Origin: an uncultured Eubacteriales bacterium
GTDB taxonomy: Bacteria > Bacillota > Clostridia > Oscillospirales > CAG-272
NCBI GenBank assembly: GCA_934417455.1
Contig: CAKRWK010000008.1
Location: 1-13,263 of the forward strand
Direction: 5' to 3'
Length of the DNA: 13,263 bases
Position 1 is the first letter of the stretch, and the number at the start of each line of letters is the position of its first letter. Position numbers and translations under genes: made by a program. Below, piece by piece: positions 6,940-13,262 of this stretch. The notes under the pieces were generated by a model, which did no database searches, was not told the origin of the DNA, and worked only from the letters and a program-made list of their open reading frames with translations.

Positions 6940-7656
6940 ATGGCTTACGAATATATGAGGGAAAATTACCTCGCCCTGAAAGAGGAAATCGACCGTTTGG
7001 CCGGCACGCTCGGCCGCACGCCCGTCACGCTTGTTTGCGTGACCAAAAGCGGTACGGACGACGAGGTGCTCGCGCTGGCCGCAGCCGGTGCTTCGGACAT
7101 GGCGGAAAACCGTCCGCAGGAACTTGTCCGCCGGGCAGCGTTACTCCGGAATGCGGGATTCTCGCCGCGGTTTCACGAAATCGGCAATCTGCAGAAAAAC
7201 AAAGTCCGCGCCGTGCTCGGCGTCTGCGATATGATTCATTCCGTCGGCACCCTGTCGCTCGCGGAAGAAATCGAAAAGCAGGCGGAAAAGGCCGGCCGTA
7301 CGGTGCGCGTGCTGATGGAAGTCAACAGCGGGCGCGAGCCGGAAAAAGGCGGCGTTCTGCCGGAGGAGGCCGAGGCTCTTTTCGGGCGTATGCGTGCCCT
7401 TCCCCACCTGTCCGTTGAAGGACTGATGACAATGGCACCGGCGACGGAGAACCCGGAGGATGCAAGGCCTTACTTCCGCGCGACAAGGGAACTTTTTGAC
7501 CGTATCGGAAAGACCTGCGGTTACGCAACTGCGACGCCGACGCTCTCCATGGGCATGAGCGGAACTTACCGTGTAGCCATTGAAGAGGGTGCAACGCTGG
7601 TACGCGTCGGACGAAAACTGTTTTTACACGGCGACACGCCGTCAAGAAATGTATAA
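6940..7656 (+). CDS. yggS: YggS/PLPBP family pyridoxal phosphate-binding protein
   Basis: A single-domain alanine-racemase-like TIM barrel that binds pyridoxal 5'-phosphate and helps keep free PLP and vitamer pools in balance; it has no known catalytic reaction. The product is 238 aa, normal for the family. Visible family blocks: LVCVTKSG with the PLP Lys36, AENRPQELVRR (canonical GENRVQE), FHEIGNLQKNKVR, MEVNSGREPEKGGV, VEGLMTMAP and the phosphate-binding LSMGMSGTYRVAIEEGATLVRVG. Two small departures are Ala for Gly before ENR and Asn for His in IGNLQ. GAGG lies 6 nt upstream of ATG 6940. It heads the yggS-sepF-yggT-lspA run, which corresponds to ylmE in Bacillus. Confidence 0.95.
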   Translation: MAYEYMRENYLALKEEIDRLAGTLGRTPVTLVCVTKSGTDDEVLALAAAGASDMAENRPQELVRRAALLRNAGFSPRFHEIGNLQKNKVRAVLGVCDMIHSVGTLSLAEEIEKQAEKAGRTVRVLMEVNSGREPEKGGVLPEEAEALFGRMRALPHLSVEGLMTMAPATENPEDARPYFRATRELFDRIGKTCGYATATPTLSMGMSGTYRVAIEEGATLVRVGRKLFLHGDTPSRNV

Positions 7657-7709
7657 AAAGCAAAGAAACGTTTACCGGATGCGGCAAACGATAAAAGGAG
7701 ATTTGACCA

Positions 7710-8102
7710 ATGTTTGAAAAATGGGCAGACAAGTTGAAAGAAAAAAAGACGCAGGAAATCGAATTCAAACCGTATGACCGCGTCACGGCGGAACCCGAAC
7801 CGACGCCGGCCGAACCACCGAAGGCGGAACCCGCGCTGACCGCGGCGGCTCAACAGGGCAAGGTGGAACTGAAACTCGTTCGTCCCGAATCCTATGACGA
7901 GGTGAGCACCATTGCGGACTATCTGCTGGCCGGTTGCACCGTCGTTCTGAACATGGAACTTCTGGACGGCAAAACGGCGCTGCGCATGTATGATTTCCTC
8001 AACGGCATTACCTATTCCGTGGACGGCGAAATCAAGCAGGTGGCGAACACGACGTTTGTTCTCACGCCGCACAATGTGGATGTTTCCGACGAGGAAGCGT
8101 GA
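7710..8102 (+). CDS. sepF: Cell division protein SepF
   Basis: SepF is a membrane-bound partner of FtsZ that bundles filaments and helps form the division septum in Gram-positives. The product is 130 aa. It has the expected plan: an N-terminal amphipathic, Lys-rich segment (MFEKWADKLKEKK) that would bind the membrane, a Pro/Glu/Ala-rich linker (about 27-50) and a C-terminal SepF core of about 75 residues (VRPESYDEVSTIADYL, TVVLNME, ALRMYDFLNGITYSVDG, TFVLTPHNV). AAAGGAG ends 9 nt before ATG 7710. It follows yggS by 53 nt with no terminator between; a small weak hairpin at about 7670-7691 lacks a T-tract. It equals ylmF in Bacillus, and the gene order supports the call. Confidence 0.94.
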   Translation: MFEKWADKLKEKKTQEIEFKPYDRVTAEPEPTPAEPPKAEPALTAAAQQGKVELKLVRPESYDEVSTIADYLLAGCTVVLNMELLDGKTALRMYDFLNGITYSVDGEIKQVANTTFVLTPHNVDVSDEEA

Positions 8103-8106
8103 TTTT

Positions 8107-8379
8107 TTGACAGTTCTCTACGTTTGATGTAAAGGCGTCGCGGTTTTTCTCGACGTGATGTCAACCCTTATGCTTGTGCGGGTGATTCTTCCCTTCATCG
8201 TCAACCCCGAGGAGAGCCGCCTCTATCTGTTCGTGGCCACCGCGACGGAGATTTTCGTATATCCCGTGCGGTTCGTGTTTGACGCGCTGAATCTGTTTTC
8301 CGATTCACCGCTCGATATGGCGTTTTTCTTCTCGTATTTTCTTCTGGTTCTTCTGCGGATGTTTCTGCCCGCGCTGTAA
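8107..8379 (+). pseudogene. yggT: YggT/YlmG family membrane protein with an in-frame TGA
   Basis: The YggT/YlmG family are small two-helix membrane proteins found next to sepF. The frame can be read from a TTG at 8107, with AGGAAG at 8093-8097: six residues (LTVLYV, counting the TTG as Leu), a TGA at 8125-8127, then CKGVAVFLDVMSTLMLVRVI and on to the stop at 8377-8379. Sequence before and after the TGA fits one YggT N-terminus without any frameshift. The first membrane helix (about GVAVFLDV...RVILPFI) and the second (DMAFFFSYFLLVLLRMFL) are both present, joined by EIFVYPVRFVFDALN, the family's EP/YPxR segment. The intact frame after the TGA could start at GTG 8155 or ATG 8158, giving 73-74 aa, but that cuts the first helix short and no ribosome binding site stands at the right distance (AAAGG at 8131 is about 19 nt away). 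Either a nonsense mutation, a sequencing or assembly error, or a shorter native protein is possible. Confidence 0.7.
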
Positions 8380-8403
8380 GGCCACAAAAAAGGATAGTGT
8401 AAC

Positions 8404-8937
8404 ATGAAATTCCGACGGTTAACCGACAAACAGTACATCACATATGTTGTGATCATTCTCTTCGGCATCGGTACCGACCAACTGACAAAACTTCTCTCGG
8501 AGATTTTTCTCACACGCGTCCCCACCGTCCCCCTGTGGGAAGGGGTTCTGCACCTGACGTATGTGGAAAACACGGGGGCGGCTTTCGGTATGCTGAAAGA
8601 CAGCCGCTGGGTATTTCTCGTCGTCTCTTTTTTCATGCTTGCCGTTTTGATTCCCTATCTTTTCGGCGGCCTTTGCGAAGGAAAACTTTCCTCCGTTGCC
8701 GTTTCCATGGTGATAAGCGGCGGTATCGGCAACATGATTGACCGACTCTCCAAAGGATATGTGGTGGATTTCATTGACGTCCGCCTTATCCACTTTGCCG
8801 TGTTCAATGTGGCGGACTCCTTTGTCTGCGTCGGTGCCGGACTATTGATTCTCGCTCTGCTTCTCGGCATCGCGGACGAAGAAAAAAAGAAAAAAGTGGC
8901 GTCCCCCGAAGCGAGCAAAAAATCGGAAGAGAGATAA
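8404..8937 (+). CDS. lspA: Lipoprotein signal peptidase (signal peptidase II)
   Basis: A membrane aspartyl protease that cleaves signal peptides of prolipoproteins just before the lipidated Cys. The product is 177 aa. It shows four hydrophobic segments (about 11-30, 68-90, 97-112 and 131-157) and both catalytic aspartates in their family motifs: Asp113 in GGIGNMIDR and Asp138 in FNVADS. VENTGAAFGML and VVDFIDVRLIHFAVFN are the other conserved blocks. The C-terminus is a charged Lys/Glu/Ser tail of about 20 residues. AAGGA lies 9 nt upstream of ATG 8404. It starts 24 nt after yggT. Two predicted lipoproteins in the same window are plausible substrates. A terminator overlaps its stop codon. Confidence 0.96.
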   Translation: MKFRRLTDKQYITYVVIILFGIGTDQLTKLLSEIFLTRVPTVPLWEGVLHLTYVENTGAAFGMLKDSRWVFLVVSFFMLAVLIPYLFGGLCEGKLSSVAVSMVISGGIGNMIDRLSKGYVVDFIDVRLIHFAVFNVADSFVCVGAGLLILALLLGIADEEKKKKVASPEASKKSEER

Positions 8938-8954
8938 AACTCTTCCGATTTTTT
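8917..8954 (+). terminator. Intrinsic terminator overlapping the lspA stop
   Basis: A perfect 15-bp stem: AAAAAATCGGAAGAG (8917-8931) pairs with CTCTTCCGATTTTTT (8940-8954) around an 8-nt loop that contains the lspA TAA (8935-8937). The T-tract is the 3' arm end. It should end most yggS-to-lspA transcripts, so rluD would depend on read-through or on a weak promoter in 8955-9040, where I see none that is convincing. Confidence 0.9.
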
Positions 8955-9042
8955 ATACATCTTCTTATTCTTCTTATACATCCCGTTTTTCTGGAATGGA
9001 ACATGCCGCCCGGAACCACACATTTTTACTCACTTTTTCGGG

Positions 9043-9049
9043 AAAGGAG
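9043..9049 (+). promoter_or_regulatory. Ribosome binding site that sets the rluD GTG start
   Basis: AAAGGAG at 9043-9049 lies 7 nt before GTG 9057. The upstream in-frame ATG at 9003 has no comparable site and would add 18 residues that do not resemble the family. Confidence 0.85.
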
Positions 9050-9056
9050 ACACACG

Positions 9057-10055
9057 GTGAAAGACAGCGCGGAAGAAACCGACATACTGAACGACACGGA
9101 AGAGGCGGCAGCCGTCTCCGTCACGGTCGGAAAAAACGACGCGGGTATGCGTCTTGACCGTTTTGCTGCCGAAGCCGCCGGCATCAGCCGCAGTGCGGCC
9201 GTCCGCATGACGGAAGAAGGCCGCGTCACGGTAAACGGCGAAGTCAAAGATAAAAAATACCCCGTGAAAAGCGGTGACACTGTTGTCGTGTTTCCTCCGC
9301 CGCCGGCCATGCCCGACCGCGCGGAACCGGAGAATATTCCGCTCGACATTGTCTATGAGGACCGTGACCTTCTCGTCGTCAACAAGCCGTCCGGCATGGT
9401 GGTGCATCCGGCGCCGGGCAACCCGACGGGTACCCTCGTCAACGCCCTGCTCTTTCACTGCGGAAACGACCTTTCCGGCATCGGCGGCGTTCTCCGCCCC
9501 GGCATTGTGCACCGACTGGACAAAGATACGGGGGGGCTTCTTGTCGTGGCAAAGAACGACAGAACGCACGCGGCGCTTTCCAAGGCGCTGGAAACGCACG
9601 ACGTCGAACGCGAATACCGCGCGGTGGTCAGCGGCGGGTTCAGGAACTCTGTCGGTACGGTGGACCTGCCCATCGGTCGTCACCCCGTCGACCGAAAGCG
9701 CATGGCCGTTGTCGCAAATCCGGCAATAGCCGCGCGGCGCGCGGTGACGCACTACGACGTGCTGGAACAGTTCGGCCTCTATTCCTAACTGAAACTGCGG
9801 CTGGAAACCGGACGTACCCACCAAATCCGCGTGCATATGTCCCACATCGGCCACCCCCTGCTCGGCGACGCCGTATACGGCGGACGAATTACTTTTTTCG
9901 GCAAAAAAGAAACGGCGCTTCTGCACGGGCAGGTACTGTTCGCAAAAAAACTGTCCTTTATCCATCCGACAACGGGAGAAAGAATGGTGTTTGAGGTTGA
10001 CCTGCCGGAAGACTTCAAATCCATCCTTGATATTCTGCGCGCCGGAACACATTAA
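9057..10055 (+). pseudogene. rluD: RluD-type 23S rRNA pseudouridine synthase with an in-frame TAA
   Basis: The RluA/RluD family converts specific uridines in 23S rRNA to pseudouridine. The frame from GTG 9057 to 10055 would encode 331 residues, the usual family size, but codon 244 is TAA (9786-9788). Before it: an S4 RNA-binding domain (about 29-78, MRLDRFAAEA...VTVNGE), the NKPSGMVVHPAPG block, and the catalytic HRLDKDTGG with Asp155 (canonical ending TSG). After it, in the same frame: LKLRLETGRTHQIRVHMSHI, HPLLGDAVYGG and the rest of the C-terminus ending near 10055. The residues on each side of the stop join exactly as in homologues (YS-x-L-x-LRLETGRTHQIR), so one base has turned a sense codon, perhaps TTA, into TAA. 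If real, the 243-aa product lacks the ETGRTHQIR region that forms part of the active-site cleft and is likely inactive. Sequencing error cannot be excluded. A strong terminator follows. Confidence 0.85.
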
Positions 10056-10062
10056 CAGCTGT

Positions 10063-10116
10063 TCGGCAAATTGCACAAAACAATACTGAAAGTTTTGTGC
10101 AATTTGCCGATTTTTT
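10063..10116 (+). terminator. Long hairpin terminator of rluD; copy B of the two-copy hairpin repeat
   Basis: A perfect 19-bp stem: TCGGCAAATTGCACAAAAC (10063-10081) with its complement at 10092-10110, loop of 10 nt, followed by TTTTTTC. It begins 8 nt after the rluD stop. It is strongly similar to the imperfect palindrome at 290-341. A second T-rich and A-rich stretch follows (10111-10137). Confidence 0.92.
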
Positions 10117-10148
10117 CATATTTTTTTCAAAAAAAAGCCGGAAACAGG

Positions 10149-10177
10149 TTGCAAAGAGGAAAGACATATGCTATCAT
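10149..10177 (+). promoter_or_regulatory. Sigma-70-type promoter for the 478-aa lipoprotein gene
   Basis: -35 TTGCAA (10149-10154, 4 of 6 to consensus), a 17-nt spacer, and -10 TATCAT (10172-10177, 5 of 6) with an extended -10 TG two bases upstream (10169-10170). The leader would be about 60 nt. The spacer sequence closely resembles that of the yggS promoter. Confidence 0.75.
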
Positions 10178-10243
10178 GTGTATATCATACGGGGACGCCA
10201 TCCGCCCGACAAATACAGAATGGCAGAAAGGAACTACATACTT

Positions 10244-11680
10244 ATGAAGAGATTTTTCAGTGCCCTTCTCCTCCTTCTCTCCCTGTCGCTGGCAATATTC
10301 TTTGTTTCCTGCGGCGATGAAACCAAACCGGACACGAATGGAGGCGGCAGCCAAACGGCGACCTGCGAGCATCAATGGAACCGCGGAAAAACCGAAAAGG
10401 AAGCCACTTGCACGGAACCCGGCACCGTTTTAAAAACCTGCCTTATCTGTGAAGAAACCAAAATCGAAGAAACCCCCGCTCTCGGACATGATTTCTCCGA
10501 GAGCTGGAACGAAAACAGCCAACAGCACTGGCACGACTGCAAGAGAAGCGGATGCAGTGTCAAAGACAGCGTCGGCCTGCACGATTTCCAAAAAGACGAA
10601 ACGCTCTCTTATGCAGAAACCTGCGGTGCGGACGGACTTGAGGTAAAAGCCTGCATCTGCGGGCAGAAACAGGAAAACGTGATTCCCGCGACGGGCAAAC
10701 ACACCATGAGCGAAGAATTTTCGTTTGACGATACCGACCACTACCACGTCTGCTCCGTTTGCAAAGGCAAAGCGGATGCCGTTCCTCACACGTGGGTGGA
10801 GGGTGACGTTGTCGGCGGCGGAGAAAACTCCTGTCAGTCCGCAACGAGAAAAGATACCTGCGCCTGCGGCGCCGAAAGAGTAGTCGTTCTTCCGGCTGCC
10901 AAACCGCACACCGGTCTGCGCGCCGAAGTGAATGTGAAGGACATGACGGTGACCTATACCTGCACCGAGTGCAACACGGCCAAGGTATTCACCTATCAGC
11001 ATTACTACACGATGGATGACGATGTCATCCTGCCCCTGAGAGACAACGGAAACAGCATCTATGGCACCTCCGGCACGAAATTCATCAACGAAATCGTCGA
11101 GGATGGTGACAGAGTCGTACAGAAAATCTGGTATGACGGCGACGAAAAACCGAGCAACGGACAGTTCCAGACCGGCAACGATGTGCTGACGGCTGACCAC
11201 CTGTCTCCGGAAGACGCCATGCTCGACATAGACATCAAGAGCGTATCCGCTGCGAAAGACAGTTCCGCCAACCTCCAACTGATGCTGTACGCCATGGGCG
11301 GTTCCTGGAGGAACACGCCGAACGACCAGACCATCGCGCTCTTCAGACTGGAAAAAGGCGTTATCTATGCCGTCAACGGATTTGACGAGTCTACCATGAA
11401 GTATACGGAGGCCGCTATCGGAGAATACAGTGACACCGAATATACAAACATCAAAGTCCGCTTCTCCTTCACCACGGTAACCGAAAAGGACGATGACGGC
11501 AACAACGTGTCAGTCAAGAAACTGACCTTCACGGTGTATATCAACGGAACGTATGCGCATTCCGTGACGGTTCCCAGTTACCTTTACAACCACATGTACA
11601 CGAAAATGTATTTCAACGGCAACATCTGGAGCAAGGGCGACGGATTCTACTTTGACAATGTGATGGTCTGCAATTACTGA
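10244..11680 (+). CDS. Predicted lipoprotein with Cys/His-rich repeats and a beta-sandwich-like C-terminus
   Basis: A 478-aa exported protein of unknown function. The signal is MKRFF, a hydrophobic run of 15 residues and FVSC, with lipidation expected at Cys23; a Gly/Thr/Asn linker follows. Residues 40-250 hold degenerate repeats rich in Cys and His: TCLIC (65-69), CKRSGC (99-104), CIC (137-139), CSVC (170-173), CAC (206-208) and CTEC (240-243), interleaved with ALGHDF-like and GLHDF segments. Such KEATCTEPG...CxxC...PALGHDF units are common in surface proteins of gut Clostridia; metal binding is possible but not shown. Residues 251-478 are Cys-poor until the end, rich in Asp, Thr and aromatic residues, and finish with GFYFDNVMVCNY, which suggests a LamG/concanavalin-like carbohydrate-binding fold. 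The ATG at 10244 is chosen because the signal peptide begins there and AAAGGA lies 11 nt upstream; the open frame back to 10097 runs through the promoter and terminator. The gene forms its own transcription unit. Confidence 0.87.
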   Translation: MKRFFSALLLLLSLSLAIFFVSCGDETKPDTNGGGSQTATCEHQWNRGKTEKEATCTEPGTVLKTCLICEETKIEETPALGHDFSESWNENSQQHWHDCKRSGCSVKDSVGLHDFQKDETLSYAETCGADGLEVKACICGQKQENVIPATGKHTMSEEFSFDDTDHYHVCSVCKGKADAVPHTWVEGDVVGGGENSCQSATRKDTCACGAERVVVLPAAKPHTGLRAEVNVKDMTVTYTCTECNTAKVFTYQHYYTMDDDVILPLRDNGNSIYGTSGTKFINEIVEDGDRVVQKIWYDGDEKPSNGQFQTGNDVLTADHLSPEDAMLDIDIKSVSAAKDSSANLQLMLYAMGGSWRNTPNDQTIALFRLEKGVIYAVNGFDESTMKYTEAAIGEYSDTEYTNIKVRFSFTTVTEKDDDGNNVSVKKLTFTVYINGTYAHSVTVPSYLYNHMYTKMYFNGNIWSKGDGFYFDNVMVCNY

Positions 11681-11700
11681 TAACGAACAAAAAGATAACA

Positions 11701-11743
11701 AAAGAGCGGCGGTCTCAGATACTCTGAGACCGCCGCTTTCTTT
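11701..11743. terminator. Bidirectional terminator between convergent genes
   Basis: A perfect 14-bp GC-rich stem, GCGGCGGTCTCAGA (11706-11719) with its complement at 11723-11736, has a 3-nt loop. It is followed by TTTCTTTATTT on the plus strand and by TCTTTTGTTATC on the minus strand. It serves both the lipoprotein gene and the abgB-like gene, which converge here. Confidence 0.92.
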
Positions 11744-11754
11744 ATTTCGCATTT

Positions 11755-13203
11755 TTACGAAAGGTCAATAACTTTCGCGGTTTCTCCGTCCGGTATCGGG
11801 GAGACATATCCGGCAGCTGTGGCTGCGGAAAATTCCGCGCGAGCAAGGGAGAGTATCCCCGGGTCACAAAGAAGGTCAACGGCCGTCATGGCAAGAACCT
11901 TTCCCGCCGTAAGAAGGGCTTTATGCCCGATGGACGTCCGGCCGCAGGAGACATTCTGCCACGAGTGACCGGGAGCCCCCGACGGAAACGCCGCCACGTA
12001 GACCTGTACCGTCGGCGTCTGCCACGACACGTCACCGACGTCGGTCGAGCCGGCGGCAAATGCGTCTCCGGTATAAAGAGGAGAGATAAAATCGTTCAGC
12101 GCGCGGGTGCCGTGTCCGGACAGGCGGTCAACGACGGCGGCCGCGGCCTTGTCATATGCAGCGGCCATGGTCGGAAGTGTGTCCCCCTGCGGGTAGGTGG
12201 CTTTCAATGCCGCAGCCAACGCCCATTCGTCAGGCGTATAGACCGGTGCGCCGAGCACCTCCAGATTCCGGTACAGACAGGTCTCCAACGTGTGATTCGG
12301 CACCGTGCCGGAGCAACCGTCAATAAACACTTTTTCAAAGGATGTTTCCGTCATCATGGCGGCGCCTTCGGCAATTTTATCAACCCGACTTTGCAATTTC
12401 AGCGCGTCTTTCACAGTAACGGAACGCACCATATACAAAACCGACGCCGAGGACTGAACGACATTCGGAGAAAATCCGCCGCCGTCTATCATGGCATAGT
12501 GAATCCGTGCGTCGGGTTTTGCGTGTTCCCTGAGGTACTGTACGCCGACGTTCATGAGTTCGACGGCATCGAGCGCACTGTGGCCGTCCTCCGGGTCGGC
12601 GGCGGCATGGGCAGGTATGCCTTTGAATTTATATAACGTCTGTATGCAGGAATTGCAGGTACCGGTCGGCACTTCGTTGACATCGGACGGATGCCACGTC
12701 AGAGCACAGTCGAGCCCGTAAAACATGCCTTCCTTGGCCATGAAGGCCTTCCCTGCGCCGCCCTCTTCTCCGGGGGTGCCGTAAAAAATCACCGTCCCGG
12801 GCTTCCCCGTTGTTTCGAGGTACCGTTTTATGCCGTACGCGGCGGCAAGAGCGCCCGCGCCGAGCATATTATGGCCGCATCCGTGCCCGGCGCCGCCCGG
12901 CACCAACGGAGATTCTTCCGTGGCGCCGCCCTTTTGCGAAAGGCCGGCGAGCGCGTCAAACTCTCCGAGAATGCCGATGACGGGACGTCCCTGCCCGTAC
13001 TTACCGAGGAAGGCCGTGTCTATCCCCGCCACCCGCTCTTCCGTTTCAAAACCGAGCGTGCGGAGCACGCGGACATACGCGGCGGCGGATTTATACTCTT
13101 TGAGCGACAGTTCCGCATATCCCCATATTTCGTCGGAAAGGTCGCAGAACACACTCTGTTTTTCCTCTATCGCTTCTATGACGGTCAGTTTATCCTGATT
13201 CAT
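11755..13203 (-). CDS. abgB: AbgB-like M20 family amidohydrolase (p-aminobenzoyl-glutamate hydrolase subunit B type)
   Basis: A metal-dependent peptidase of the M20D type. E. coli AbgB, with AbgA, cleaves the folate breakdown product p-aminobenzoyl-glutamate. The product is 482 aa against 481 for E. coli AbgB, and as I remember that protein the match is close along its length: SDEIWGYAELS, GQGRPVIGILGEFDALAGL, GHGCGHN (Cys109 and His111 as metal ligands), YGTPGEEGG (Glu146/Glu147), LTWHP (His171), KFKGIPAHAA, HSALDAVELM, SPNVVQ, STDVGDVSW and GRTSIGHKALL. GGGAGG lies 4 nt before ATG 13203. No abgA or abgT partner is within the window, so the enzyme may act alone or on another N-acyl-amino-acid or dipeptide; the exact substrate is uncertain. 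The gene ends just before the shared terminator at 11706-11736. Confidence 0.88.
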   Translation of the reverse strand: MNQDKLTVIEAIEEKQSVFCDLSDEIWGYAELSLKEYKSAAAYVRVLRTLGFETEERVAGIDTAFLGKYGQGRPVIGILGEFDALAGLSQKGGATEESPLVPGGAGHGCGHNMLGAGALAAAYGIKRYLETTGKPGTVIFYGTPGEEGGAGKAFMAKEGMFYGLDCALTWHPSDVNEVPTGTCNSCIQTLYKFKGIPAHAAADPEDGHSALDAVELMNVGVQYLREHAKPDARIHYAMIDGGGFSPNVVQSSASVLYMVRSVTVKDALKLQSRVDKIAEGAAMMTETSFEKVFIDGCSGTVPNHTLETCLYRNLEVLGAPVYTPDEWALAAALKATYPQGDTLPTMAAAYDKAAAAVVDRLSGHGTRALNDFISPLYTGDAFAAGSTDVGDVSWQTPTVQVYVAAFPSGAPGHSWQNVSCGRTSIGHKALLTAGKVLAMTAVDLLCDPGILSLARAEFSAATAAGYVSPIPDGETAKVIDLS

Positions 13204-13222
13204 GTTTCCTCCCGATACGATG

Positions 13223-13262
13223 ACGGCGCTCCGACGGTTTTGTCCGAGCGCCGTATTTTTTT
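13223..13262. other. Hairpin with T-tract just upstream of the abgB-like gene
   Basis: ACGGCGCTC (13223-13231) pairs perfectly with GAGCGCCGT (13246-13254); an inner GAC/GTC pair is possible in the loop. On the plus strand ATTTTTTTA follows, which is terminator-like, but no plus-strand gene precedes it. On the minus strand it lies 20 nt before the abgB start, with no room for a promoter between them, so it would be in the leader or mark the end of an upstream operon element beyond the window. Confidence 0.5.

Noticed and set aside
7670..7691. Small hairpin between yggS and sepF as a terminator
   Set aside because: The stem is short with a mismatch and is followed by ATAAAAGGAG rather than a T-tract.
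8107..9788. Alternative genetic code or selenocysteine as the reason for the internal stops
   Set aside because: One stop is TGA and the other TAA, TGA ends at least four other genes in this window, and no convincing SECIS-like hairpin follows the yggT TGA.
9030..10076. Uninterrupted 348-codon frame antisense to rluD
   Set aside because: The rluD-strand protein is recognisable on both sides of its stop; the antisense frame has no known motif and no ribosome binding site.
11923..12636. Open frame of 237 codons antisense to the abgB-like gene
   Set aside because: Shadow frame; the minus-strand gene matches AbgB over its full length.
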